The notes below the pieces were generated by a model, which had not been told where the DNA came from, did not search any database, and saw only the letters and a list, made by a program, of their open reading frames with translations. This document shows, one piece after another, positions 27,201-37,854 of a stretch of 64,000 nt of DNA. Position 1 is the first letter of the stretch. Each line of letters opens with the position of its first letter. This stretch comes from Malus domestica (Eukaryota > Streptophyta > Magnoliopsida > Rosales > Rosaceae), in the NCBI RefSeq assembly GCF_042453785.1, contig NC_091677.1:7535501-7599500 (forward strand). The letters are read 5' to 3'. Both the position numbers and the translations under genes were made by a program.

Positions 27201-27691
27201 CACTAATCATTGGGGTTACCAACACTACCCCGACCCGTCAAAAACCCAAGCCAAACAACTAGAAGGTATATATAAGCATAACAACTAGAAGGATATACGA
27301 GGAATCAATCATAACCCATTAATAATTTCGAACCCAAACCAACAAAATCAATCAGAACCCAATAATGATTTCACAATCTACAAAACAAAATCATAGAAAT
27401 AGGTCATCGAATTTGGAATTTACCAGATGAAGATGAGCAGGACCAGCGAGAAGGACCAGCGAGGAGGATCGGAGAGGAGGACGACCAAGAATGAGGAGCG
27501 AGCAACACTCTCGAAGACAGGCTTAGCAATCCCGTGAGAATTGGGGGTTCTCGCTAAGAACGTTTAGAGAAGGGGTTAGTCGGAGCGAGTACTGGCTAAT
27601 CCCATTAAACTTAATCCCCGCACCAAACAAACACTGGACTATAGTCCAGTCCAGTCCAATGAAACTTAGTGAGCCCAAACAAAACACACCC
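24214..27691. mobile_element. PIF/Harbinger-type element carrying GLTP gene exons
   Basis: Starts GGGTGCGTTTGTT, ends AAACACACCC (inverted), flanked by the 3-base duplication TTA (24211-24213, 27692-27694), the hallmark of PIF/Harbinger. Subterminal GGACT words (CGGACTGGACTAG; GGACTATAGTCCAGTCC) recur at both ends. No Harbinger transposase or Myb-like frame was seen, so it is non-autonomous. The interior on the minus strand holds decayed exons of glycolipid transfer protein domains. A duplicated flank at about 27989-28070 gives a natural empty-site comparison: the surrounding ATAGTTTGTAAATAACCATC and GGAAAATACTTGCATCC blocks lie there side by side without the element. Confidence 0.88.
24790..27150 (-). 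pseudogene. captured tandem glycolipid transfer protein (GLTP) domains
   Basis: Minus-strand exon-like blocks in order: about 27120-27030; 26816-26690 (IYQSNPSKFEYLYSLV, SLVWLTRY); 26581-26460 (MDFLVELFRNLREH, KTLIKWH); 25996-25865 (LKVIGGNGDVMGDMEKF); 25645-25440 (GMDDFKLF, then MFAPALEELESVKSE); 25265-25195; 24920-24790. These match the plant GLTP order, but block five carries the end of one GLTP domain (GMDD) followed by the beginning of another (FAPALEE...), so two domains lie in tandem. GLTP moves glycosphingolipids between membranes. Introns are kept, so capture was at DNA level. Reading frames are broken and parts of the second domain are missing. All of it lies inside the PIF/Harbinger-type element. 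Confidence 0.8.
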
Positions 27692-27694
27692 TTA

Positions 27695-28092
27695 ATGGAT
27701 AATTTTGTGAAGGAAAATACTTGCATCCATTTTATATAATGCATCGCATTATTCACTTTTTGTGACTAACGTATTTTGACCTTATAAATATTGTAATCGG
27801 AGCCGCTTATGTTCTCAATCCTCCTTTAAAGATCATATATATAGAATATCAACCAAAGAAAATATGATTTAGTCATCCATATAATTGAACAAACAAACAA
27901 TGTTGTACTAATTAACAAACTCACGATGAACCATCTAAATTCACCATATAACCCTTATAATTCAACTTGTTATTTACAAAAAGTATAGATAGTTTGTAAA
28001 TAACCATCAAGCAATATGTCAATAACATTGATGCATAGTTTGTGTAAAGGAAAATACTTGCATCCATCCAAGGGTCTAAAATGCATTGGTCG
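27695..28092. other. host flank with internal duplication (empty-site homologue)
   Basis: 27695-27745 is the right flank of the PIF element; about 27985-28075 repeats both flanks joined together. No gene seen. Confidence 0.6.
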
Positions 28093-28491
28093 TGCCACAT
28101 CTCGATCTCGATATTTCTTTACTACCAGGATGGGCACATGCTGGCTAATACCCGAAGGTGACGAAGCCATTTTTAAAATGCCGACGAATAAAATATGTAA
28201 TCAGAACGAAAATGCTAATGCAAGAACGTATTCAGAGCATACAACTAAATAAGAATAATATGAAAGAATTATAATAAAAAAGTTATGAACGAAGGGAAGA
28301 GTCATACACTGAGAAGACTCGAATATACCTATGTGGACGTGCTTTGACGCCAAGATCATGTGCCTTAATTCTAACTCCTGAGGGGGCGCAAAAACATAAA
28401 ATGTGAGTGGACCAAAGTTTATAATAATACTAATAACAGGAAAACAGTTTTCTTTATGAACATACTAACCCCCTGTTTTGAAAACGCATAA

Positions 28492-28496
<5 letters not shown>

Positions 28497-28540
<44 letters not shown>
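28497..28540. repeat. AT microsatellite
   Basis: AT dinucleotide run inside the solo LTR, at the place equivalent to the AT run at 2934-2971. Confidence 0.9.
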
Positions 28541-28541
<1 letters not shown>

Positions 28542-29019
28542 CTACATAGTAGTTTCCAAAAACTCTACATGCCATGAAAACGTTCATAAAATCAGTACGT
28601 ATAAAACCATACTCAGAAATGATAATATAGTCTCTTGAAGGCAAATCCGTAAAACCTATGTAAATCACATCAATGTTGTACTCTCTAGGGGTATTATAGT
28701 CGTCTGAAGGCAGTACATGTCCATCACCCGAAGGTGAAGTTGTACGACACTGGGTTATGCTAGTGAAGTAACATGGTAGGCCCCATCACCCAAAGGTGAA
28801 GCTGCACGACTCTGGGTTACTCTAGAAAAGAAATATATAACATCACACGCCAACACTAGCCATGGCTAATGAAGCTGTCCGACACTAGTTTTGCTAGTGA
28901 AGTTGAGGGTATGGCATAAATATCTCACTCCTCATTCGCCCGAAGGCAATACATGTCCATCACCTGAAGGTAAAGTTGTACGACACTGGGTTACGCCAAT
29001 GAAGAAACATGGTAATCCC

Positions 29020-29424
29020 TGTTGATGCACAAAACCGGAGGTCTTGGAACAACGTAAATCCGACCGTGAATCCGCAAGAAATGTAAATAACACAAGATGT
29101 ATCGTGGTTCACCCTAATGTTTGGGCTACGTCCACGCTAATATTGTATTTCTCTATTTGTGAGAGGATGAGAGCTTTTTTTAGGGTGAGAGCTCTGTAAT
29201 GTGAGAGTGAGCTCTCTGAATGTGAGGGAGTTTGTGAGGTGAGAGTGAGGCCTCTGGGGGTGAGGAGGCTCTCCCTCAATTGTGAGGGTGAGGAGTCCAT
29301 TTTATAGAATAAGGGCTCTTCACTTATTACATATTTGCCCATTCCTTTATTACATAATTACATTTAAGTCCCCCGAGTATTTGTACAAGATCTAAATACG
29401 AATACCCTAAATATGGTATAAACA
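29020..29424 (-). repeat. LTR (3' LTR in element orientation)
   Basis: 405 bases; pairs with 32338-32742 at about 95 percent identity by eye. Confidence 0.92.
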
Positions 29425-30039
29425 GTAGTCCCCCAAGTCTTCAGTCAATAAAGTCTTTTGGCTGGAGACTTGAAATTCAGTCCATGTGTGGGCCGAAGTA
29501 ACTAGATGTCGTCTTGAACTGATACTCGATATGAGGTGGTGCTCAATCTGAAATTATGCTCAACTAGAAATAGCACATGCTGCGAGGCTGCGAGGCTCGT
29601 GGCTTACGTTGCCTTGGTTGGCTTGGCTTGTGGCGTTGAAGGTGAGGGAGTCCATTTTATAGAATAAGGGCTCGCTCCTCAATACATAAATGATGGGCTA
29701 GAGTTGATGCTCTCTAATGATGGTGAGGGAGTCCCTTTTATAGAATAAGGGCTCGCTCCTCAATACATAAATGATGGGCTAGAGTCCCCCAAGTATTTTT
29801 CATGAGTGCTTTCTAATGAAAGTGAGGGAGTCCCTTTTATAAAATAAGGGCTCACTCCTCAATACATAGGTGATGGGCTAAGTCCCCCAAGTATTTTGTA
29901 TTTTTCATGAGGCCCAGTTGAGGCCCAATATATGGTACATAATGTAGTCCCCCAAGTCTTCGGTCAATAGAGTCTATTGGCTGGAGACTTCAGATTGAAT
30001 CCATGTGTGGGCCGAAGTGGCGGTTGTTCGAATGCAGTA

Positions 30040-30250
30040 TTTGTATACCTTGCACTGAAGCTTTGTAGGTGAAGCTTTGCAAGTGAAGCTTTGAAGCTGG
30101 AGCTCTGTAAATGAAGCTTTGCAAGTGAAGCTTTGAAGCTGGAGCTCTGTAAATGAAGCTTTTGAAGCTAGAGCTTTTGTAAATGAAGCTTTTGAAGCTA
30201 GAGTTCTGTAAATGAAGCTTTTGAAGCTATAGCTTTTGTAAATAAGGCTT
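30040..30250. repeat. tandem array of GAAGCTTT/GGAGCTCTGTAAATG units
   Basis: Short imperfect units containing TGAAGCTTTG and AGCTGGAGCTCTGTAAATGA repeat about six to eight times, lengths about 20-50 bases. Part of the 3' non-coding region of the LTR element. Confidence 0.8.
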
Positions 30251-30309
30251 TTGAAACTGATTGACATGAGTGATGCTCATGAATGTTTATGTATGATTGA
30301 TATGAGTGA

Positions 30310-30610
30310 TGCTCATGTATAATTTGAAGTACTGGGCGTACTTTTGATATTGACATGAGTAATGCTCATGTATAATTTGAAGTACTAGGCGTACTTTTGA
30401 TCACCTAGTTGGTGATAATAGCAGCGGGCTGCCGAATAATTTGAAGTACTGGGCGTACTTTTGATCACCTAGTTGGAGATAATAGCGGCGGGGTGCCGAA
30501 TAATTTTTTGTAGTACTGGGCGTACTTTTGGTCACCTGGTTGGTGATAATAGTGGCAGGGTGCCGAATAATTTTTGTAGTACTTGACGTACTTTTGGTCA
30601 CTTGGTTGGT
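30310..30610. repeat. ~60-bp tandem array in LTR element
   Basis: About four to five units built around GTACTGGGCGTACTTTTGAT, CACCTAGTTGGTGATAATAG and GGGTGCCGAATAATTT. GTACTGGGCGTAC is itself a near palindrome. Confidence 0.85.
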
Positions 30611-31092
30611 GCTATTTTGGCCTTATGGGCCTTTGCCCTCCACACAACATTCCATCCCATTTATTTTGGGCTTTGCCATTGTTTTTTTTTTTAATTACCC
30701 TCTGATGGGGTTTATACAGATATCTCCGAAAGATAAAAAAAATAAATCACATCATACAAAAACAAGAAAAGTAAATCACATCATTCTGGTAGGGTGTTTA
30801 TTCCTTGCTTTTGCTTTCTCTTTTCTTTTCTGCTTTTGTTTTCTGCTTTTATTTTTCCTTCTGCTTTTCTTTCTACTTTCTGCTTTGGATATGTCACTTG
30901 ATGACATGATTAAGGGCAACATGGGTAATCGTGACAGAAATAGAAAACATCATGGTAGGGGTTCTCGTGGCCTCGGTGGAGCACGTGGCTCTTTTAATGC
31001 TGAAGGGATGACCTTGCTTTCAGCCTGGTTGCTTTTCTTTTGCTTTTGCTTTCCCCCATCTTGAGATGATGGGCCACGAAATCCGATATCAA

Positions 31093-31874
31093 AGACTGTC
31101 CGTAACCTGAATAATCATACTCTACCAAGTTAACTTGGAGGTGGAAACTCAACTCACTGGACAACTCGTACATTTGACCCAGATCAACTGTGTTCCTATG
31201 CAAGTGCAAAACAGTGAGCTTCATTTCTGGTCTCTCGCACCGAGGAAGTCCACAAGGTAGTTCTTCGCAGAGCTGCTTCAATAGTTGCCGCAGACAATTA
31301 TGGTCAGGAAAATTAGCGAACTTGTAGAAGGAGACCGCCACAAGAATCTCATTACTAATTATTCCCCGTATCTCCTGCTTTCGCTTCGTCACCAAAGCCT
31401 GAGTCTTCATCTGCATCGCCAGCAGCACGTTATGCCATGTGTTCACTCTCGAATTCACCTTCCCGTACACCCCTACATTCACATCCGGCAAATCCCACTT
31501 TTCCACTGCCAGAACCTCACTCGCCTCTGCACCGTCGAGCATCCAAATCAGGCACGAGCAGAACCCCTTCGAGATCTCCGAGTCGCTGTCTGCCCGGAAC
31601 CTAATCCTCCCTGCCTCCTATCTCTACCTTTGCCGCTACTCTCTCAGCCAAAGCCATCATTTCCACCATCGGAGGCAAAAGAGGAAGCGGAGCTACCAAC
31701 GCACTCTAAACGGCACCGTAAGAACGGGCTAGCGACGCAGACACTTCTCAGAGACGAGGAAGAGAAAAGATCAGGTTTAGGGGCCTGAAAGCTGTAGTAG
31801 CTAGTGTGCACCGAAGTGAAGTGCCTGTAAGCAAGAAGACGACTCAGAAGGCGTTGGCTGAGCAAGGTCCTCAT
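31093..31874 (-). pseudogene. chimeric captured pieces: SufE-like, rhodanese (UPF0176-like), ABHD17-like
   Basis: Inside the LTR element, in minus-strand order: a Ser/Arg-rich targeting-peptide-like stretch (31874-31650); a SufE-like piece (about 31600-31362: ADSDSEISKGFCSC, then SRVNTWHNVL, motifs of plastid SufE cysteine-desulfurase activators); a piece like plant rhodanese-domain/UPF0176 proteins (about 31362-31255: FYKFANFPDHNCLRQ); and a piece like ABHD17 alpha/beta hydrolases (about 31224-31093: VDLGQMYELSSELS, YDYSGYGQ). Three unrelated host genes thus lie head to tail without introns between them, as in multi-gene transduplication. The chimera is probably not translated as a working protein; a fragment of unknown transcript status. 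Family assignments are from recalled motifs. Confidence 0.75.
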
Positions 31875-32337
31875 TTCTAGTCAGCGGTTGAGGGATAATA
31901 ACAGCTGCAAGTTTCTGCTCAAGCTTCAAGTTGAAAATCGCCGCCTCTTCCCTTAAGCTTCAAGTTTCTGCTCTACTATCTATCTTATCATATAAAGATA
32001 ATTGCAGGAGATTTGAAGTCACACGTGCGTGCTTAATAATAACAGCTGCAGCACATTCGGAGTGGAGCGACATGACAATACCATCACTGTGATAAATTGA
32101 CAATTTGACAAACTGACAATCGAATTGAATGCGGTGGTTGTGGTGGTGGTTGTTGAAGTTGCAGAGAAAGACTGAGTGAGAGAAGAGGTGGCTCCGTGGG
32201 TTTTCTGGAAAAGTTTTGGATTCTTGGTTTCTACAGATTCACGGTGGACAGTGTGGTGAGGTCTCATGATGGTGAGATGAAAAAATGAAAGAGAACTAAC
32301 ATAGTTTTTCATGTCGTTTCCCACAGACGGTGCCAAA

Positions 32338-32742
32338 TGTTGATGCACAAAATCGGAGGTCTTGGAACAACGTAAATCCGACCGTGAATCTACAAGAAAT
32401 GTAAATAACACAAGATGTATCGTGGTTCATCCCAATGTTTGGGCTACGTCCACACTAATATTGTATTTCTCTGTTTGTGAGAAGATGAGAGCTTCTTTGA
32501 GGGTGATAGCTCTGTAATGTGAGAGTGAGCTCTCTGAATGTGAAGGAGTTTGTGAGGTGAGAGTGAGGCCTCTGGGGGTGAGGAGGCTCTCCCTCAATTG
32601 TGAGGGTGAGGAGTCCCTTTTATAGAATAATGGCTCCTCACTTATTACATATTTGCCCATTTCTTTATTACATAATTACATTTAAGTCCCTCGAGTATTT
32701 GTACGAGATCTAAATACGGAGACCCTAAGTATGGTATAAACA
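32338..32742 (-). repeat. LTR (5' LTR in element orientation)
   Basis: 405 bases; on the minus strand followed by a TTTGGCACCGTCTGTGGG primer-site-like block. Confidence 0.92.
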
Positions 32743-34398
32743 GTCCCCATCATCCAAATGTGAAGCTGTATGACACTAGGTTATGCCAATGAAGAAACAT
32801 GGTAGTCCCCATCACCCAAAGGTGAAGCAGTACGACTCCGGATTACACCAGAGAAGAAATATATACATAGATATCATGAAATCTGTCATATGACCATAGA
32901 TGTCTACATACCCGTGTTGTGTTGATGTGTTGTATGATAAACCGCTAGATAAGTACCAAAAACATATCTCAAAATCTCATCTCAAATCCGGAGCTCAAAA
33001 GCTCAAAGTCTCATCTCATAACTCCATCATAACTCATGTTCATAAACCATAAATAAATCCTATCCACAAATCCATAGAATTTCATCTACAAAAATCCAAT
33101 AATTTATAAACCTTTCATAAAACATAAATTCGATAAATCGTAATTATCTCATAAAAGCAATTCAAATAAATCATAATTTCTCTGTAAATCATAAATATAA
33201 AAATCCACAAAAGCATATTATAAATCATGCTCCATTCCTGAAATATGCAATGCATGCAAACCTAAGATTTTATAAAAACATGCAAGTTTAGAAGAGGTCC
33301 ACTCACATATATTTTGTTGCCCGGGAATCACTCGAGCTAGCGAGGATGGAGTCACTTCCCACTGATGTGCCTAACCATAATTTGAGACCATTTATTAAAA
33401 CTATACCTAAATGATAGAATTTGGGAAAACAGACGGTGAATTCGGATTTGGCACATCGAAAAACCTAAGGAGGGACCTCGGGTTCCCACCACGCGCTGCC
33501 ACACAAGCCGCCATGAGGCGGCGACTCGGAAGGCCACTCGCTGCACAAGAATGTAGATCTTAATGAAAGGAATAACTTTCATACATGGGTTGAAGCCCAA
33601 TTCGGCCGGGAAACACCTCAAATCACCCTCAATCCGTCGGAAACCCAAAAAATGAGTAAACCCCGATTCGTCAAATCTGCAACTTTGCCGCCCCTAAACT
33701 TGTTTGAGCTTTGTTCCTGACCTCAAAAGGAGTTGAATGAAGGTGGTAGTTGTCGTCAGAGTTTGCAATATCGGTGGAATTGCTGCCGTGGAATTCGGGG
33801 ACCGACGTGGGTGTTCGTCATGGAACAATGATCAAAACAGCTTGGGTTTGATGGAGAAATGAAGATGAGAGGTCTCTGAGTTGATTTATGGTGGTGAATG
33901 GCTGCAATTTGCCAGAAAAACTGAAGAGAAATCGACGAAAAATTTGAAGGGAACCGAGTCGGGTCACACGGGTCAAGGAGAATCCGACTGGTTCCTCTCA
34001 TTCTCTCCTCCCTCATTTCCCCTCATTTCCTCTTTCCTGATTGGGTAGCCTCTCTTCTCTGTCCATCTTTCTCCTTTCATCCTTTTATCTTGGCCACACA
34101 CGTGACACCAGATTGATACTCTAACAAATCTGGAGCCTTCCAGATTTATGGTCAAATGATCATTTTGCCCTCAACTTCAATCGTTTATAACTCTTTCGTT
34201 ATAACTCCAAATATGATTTCGCTTACGCCCACGTGTCTGTAATGCTGAGTACTACAAGGATACGCTAAGGGAACGAATATTACGTGACACAATAAGGTGG
34301 TCAACAAAAGCCAACACATTTTCCTTGAAAGGCATTTTCGTAATTTCACATTTTAAAATTATAAAAACCTTAATTTTTTTTTGGGTCGGGTTGTTACA

Positions 34399-34535
34399 AG
34401 TCGGGCGACGGGCATGAACCGAGTGCAACTTTGTCCAATTGTAGTTAAGTAAAATTGGATTTTTAGTTATAGCTTGAGCATTGTATACAGTAAACACATT
34501 AACTGCACAATGAATTTGTTTTCCAAATGCTGAAG
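34399..34535. other. host spacer between solo LTR and hAT element
   Basis: Short unique-looking stretch; its last eight bases, TGCTGAAG, are the left target duplication of the next element. Confidence 0.5.
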
Positions 34536-34831
34536 TAGGCCTGGCAAACAGGTCGTGTCTGTCGTGTTCGTGTCGTTTTCGTGTAACACCTGTTATCTTA
34601 ACGGGTCGTGTCGTGTCATACCTGTTATCTTAACGGGTCCTTAACAGGTCGGGTCACTTTACCCAATGGGTAAAGTGACCCGACCCGTTATGACACGTTA
34701 AGAAAAATATAATTTTTTCTTAAATTTGCACATACCACACATTACCACATAAATATTACTTCAAAACATTAAAACAGATTTGTCATTTAAGTACTACATC
34801 TACACTCGAAAATAAGAGCCTAATAAAAAAC

Positions 34832-35267
34832 AAGTTTGACGGTTGGATCGTTAAAATTAGTTTCATAGAATTCGTATCCCATCAAAACGATAGATTCACT
34901 AACACTTTATTTATACTTTCATTAAGTATAACATAAGATTTTATGGTATCCACTTGTGTAAATATTTTAAATTGACGATCAAATTCATTCATTGTATTCA
35001 TATAGGGTCAAGGAGTATAGTTGTAAAAAATTATCAAAATCGGAGTTAAAATAACCGTTAAATCCATTAAGTATAACATAAGATTTTGTGGTATCCACTT
35101 GTGTAAATATTTTAAATTGACGATTAAATTCATTCGTTGTATTCGTATAGGGTCAAAGAGTGTAGTTGTAAAAAATCATCAAAATCGGAGTTAAAATAAC
35201 CGTTAAATCGTGATTTTTTGTTTTATAACTGTCGAAAAATTTTGTCTCATTTCTTGATCTCTGAATG
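34832..35267. repeat. 346-bp tandem repeat, left block
   Basis: One nearly full unit starting CAAGTTTGACGGTTGG followed by a partial one that restarts at CATTAAGTATAACATAAG. Units share TTGACGATCAAATTC, AATCGGAGTTAAAATAACCG and GTTTTATAACTGTCG. Confidence 0.9.
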
Positions 35268-35552
35268 AGGATATCCGAGGTAAAGTAGGAGTAGCCGAAA
35301 TTGTCGGAAAATTGAGAGAAAATCGGTTACGGCGGTTTGGACATGTGCAAAGAAGGCCTACTGACGCTCTGGTTAGAAGATGCGACTACGGGACAGAGGT
35401 TCATGGCCGAAGGGGTAGAGGAAAACCTAGGAAAACTTTGGAAGAGACTCTAAGAAAGGACTTAGAGTATTTGGATCTAACGGAAGACATGACACAGGAC
35501 CGAGCACAATGGCATTCTAAGATTCCTATAACCGACCCCACTCAGTGAAGAA
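35268..35552 (+). mobile_element. RTE-type LINE, 3' ORF end
   Basis: Encodes the C-terminal end of a plant RTE reverse transcriptase protein (FGHVQRRPTDALVRRCDYG, GRRGRGKPRKTLEETLRKD, TEDMTQDRAQW, then the stop). Strongly 5'-truncated. Similar to 40090-40328. Its left side abuts CTTGATCTCTGAATG (35253-35267). Confidence 0.82.
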
Positions 35553-35639
35553 GGCTTTGGTGTATTTAACACAATACGTTGAAATGAAGCAAAGCTTATT
35601 TATTAATATCTCCGATAAGTTACAAATATGTACATATAC

Positions 35640-37055
35640 ATGAGTCAAAATAAACAAACAAGAGGAAGCCTCCACAAAGGTTGCTTAGGAGAAGTCTCAG
35701 CAGTCGGTAGAGCCCCTGAAAGAGAAGGCACCGGAGGGGGATCATTCGGAGCCTCAGTACTGGACAGAACCCTAGAAGGAGGAGGCATCGGAGGTTGATC
35801 ATTTGGAACTTCATTACGCGGTACACAGTGGCGGAGCCAGGATTTATTGTGAGAAGGGACCTCACACAAGTATAGAAGAAAACTAAACCAATAATGATTA
35901 TAAACTTACTAATGCAAAACATCAGAACATATATCCAAATAATTAAGTAGTCAAATTTAACATATGCATATATAATTTTATCTATTTATGGTAATTATAA
36001 TTATTCTCGACGAATTTCATATTTTGAAACCATTGCATGATGTCATCTATACTACTTGAAGTATTATTAAACTCAATAGAGAACATTACTAAAAAATTTG
36101 CAAACCCTAAAACTCAAGGAAGAGGTAGGATAGAATAGAAACAAATATTTTATAGAGAATAATGGAGTTTCACAAACCTTAGTGTTCTTTATTCAATAAA
36201 TTTGGGATTTGGAATGGCTAACTATATGAATTTCAAGAAGAATAGGAGGAATAGCTCTGTCAGTGCATGAGTGAAAGACGATTTTTTTAATTGAAAGTGA
36301 ATAATGGGTTTTAATTTAATGTCATTGGTTTGTGATAATGACCATTTGATATATTATACTTAATTTGGGGATGAGATTTGGATGAAAAGATAGATAAATA
36401 ATTGGATTTTTGTGTTTGATGAGAAGGGTTGCAAAGCAATAGATAGGTCTAATAATAATCTTGTTTTTTTAAATTAGGGTAGGCATAGGACTACTCTAGT
36501 CCTCATGTGCCTCCGCCAGTGGCGGTACAGCCTCAGAAGACGATGGCAATAAATGCCTTTGGAACAAACCCACAAACCGCTGATGATCAAGTAAAACCTG
36601 ACCATCAGATTCCTTCATCTGGTCAAGCTTCCTCTTCATGTTTGTAGCATAGTCATGTGCGAGCCGGTGCAACTGTTTATTCTCATGCTTGAGCCCTCTA
36701 ATCTCCTGTTTGAGACTCATCACTTTAGCCGCCAATGATTCAACTTGGCGGGTTCGAGCAAATAGGCATTGGGCCATATTAGACACAGAACCTGCACACT
36801 GAACACTTAGAGCCAGAGAATCCTTAACAGCCAACTCATCAGATCGTTTGGAAAGTAGTCTGTTATCTTTGGGAGTGAGAAGGTTCCTGGCCACCACCGC
36901 AGCAGTCATATCATTCTTCATCATGGAATCCCCAACGGTAAGAGGACCAGTAGGGGATAAAAAGGATGGGCGTCATATGTTGTCTGGAGAAGGCGTGGCT
37001 GCCTCTTCAACAAGGTTCAAGTCAAAACGACGGTTGGAGGGGCCAGACATTTTCA
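35640..37055 (-). pseudogene. antisense coiled-coil ORF region of the Tat-like element
   Basis: Minus-strand coding stretch with a heptad-like segment (VESLAAKVMSLKQEIRG, LKHENKQLHRLAHDY), a QMKESDGQVLLDHQRFV part and a Pro/Ser-rich end (TEAPNDPPPVPSLSG). It looks familiar from repeated ORFs of apple-type LTR elements but I know no function. The hAT element at 35826-36521 interrupts it. It is decayed. Confidence 0.6.
35826..36521. mobile_element. small hAT (Tip100-like) non-autonomous element
   Basis: Starts CAGTGGCGGAGCCAGG, ends CCTCCGCCAGTG (inverted), flanked by a perfect 8-base duplication GCGGTACA (35818-35825, 36522-36529). 696 bases, AT-rich, no transposase frame. GTGGCGGAGCCAG ends are typical of plant hAT-Tip100 families (recalled). 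It lies inside the coiled-coil ORF of the Tat-like element. Confidence 0.93.
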
Positions 37056-37180
37056 AAGCTGTTAAAGAGAGAAGAGGTCGGACAAATCAAGATCTTAGAA
37101 GTGCAAAAATGGAGCTTTTACTGGTGAAGATTCAAGTGTGCTTTGGAACTTAATGCCAGCCTCTATAAAAATCTGCACTC

Positions 37181-37410
37181 GACGGAGTTTCAGAAATCGA
37201 AGAGGCGTTTGCTTTCTCAAAAGCTAGGCTGCTCAGAGACCACGAGAGCCGATCTCAGAAATCGAAGAGGCATTTGCTTTCTCAAAAGCTGGGCTGCTCA
37301 AAGACCACGAAGGCCGATCTCAGAAATTGAAGAGACGCTTACTTTCGCAAAAGATGAGCTGCTCAGAGACCACGAGGGCCGATCTAAAAAATCGAAGAGG
37401 CACCTACTTT
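37181..37410. repeat. 65-bp tandem array
   Basis: About 3.5 units; AGAGGC/AGAGAC markers fall at 37201, 37266, 37331 and 37396, exactly 65 bases apart. Units contain CAGAAATCGAAGAGGC, CTTTCTCAAAAGCT and GAGACCACGAGGGCCGATCT. Confidence 0.95.
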
Positions 37411-37854
37411 TTTCAGCCTTGTCAGCACCTGTCACATGTACACTCAGCTTTGCTGAAATTACAGGCATTCTGTTGAAGATTCTGGTGAAGTAGAAAGCAC
37501 GTGAATCTTACTGTTCAATCATCAACTTTCCACACGCACTATCAGCTCATGGGTACCACAGATAACTTTGCCAAAGATCTCTGACAAAGTTTAGACACGT
37601 GAAGCTTGCAGCTCCCACTACATCGCTATGACCAAGAAGGGTAAAATAATAGCAAAGAAACAGCATTAACAAAGTTTAGACACATAAATTTTGAAGGTCT
37701 AGCTACCATATTATTACCCACAAGGGTAAAGGAACAGCACCACTGCTGGATAATTGGAAAGTCCCTGTGTGTCATGTGCTCCGTGGCAAGGTAGACTAGC
37801 AAACATGCCCAACCTTTACTCACATTCGAGAAAACACTCCCAACAAGATTGCTT

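Larger units (their letters stand above)
29020..32742 (-). mobile_element. non-autonomous LTR element (LARD-like) with captured host gene pieces
   Basis: Two 405-base LTRs (29020-29424, 32338-32742), each TGTTGATGCAC...GGTATAAACA as written on the plus strand, flanked by ATCCC/GTCCC. Orientation is minus: on that strand a G-rich tract (ACTTGGGGGAC) precedes one LTR and a TTTGGCACCGTCTGTGGG block, a primer-site-like sequence common in plant Gypsy elements, follows the other. No gag, RT or integrase is present. Two small tandem arrays lie near its 3' end (about 30040-30250 and 30310-30610). About 21 differences between the LTRs (roughly 5 percent) suggest an age of around two million years, with wide error. 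It interrupts the solo LTR and so is younger than it. Confidence 0.9.
28093..34398 (-). mobile_element. solo Gypsy-type LTR (minus), split by a nested LTR element
   Basis: On the minus strand it begins TGTAACAACCCGACCC at 34398 and ends GATCGAGATGTGGCA at 28093, with near-matching 5-base flanks (GGTCG left, AGTCG right). After removal of the nested 29020-32742 element the LTR is about 2.6 kb. There is no adjoining coding region, primer site or second LTR, so this is a solo LTR made by LTR-LTR recombination. Repeated CATCACCCGAAGGTGAAG words with CGACACTGGGTTA occur within. Two other copies of the family are at the left end of the window and one fragment at 22.3 kb. Lineage Del/Tekay is inferred from the ends. 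Confidence 0.8.

Noticed and set aside
30528-31064. 178-codon plus-strand frame
   Set aside because: Hydrophobic, Phe/Leu-rich low-complexity translation across tandem repeats and spacer of the LTR element; no family.
34540-34720. Telomere- or centromere-like satellite
   Set aside because: The AACGGGTCGTG words occur only at the two ends of the hAT-type element and are subterminal repeats.
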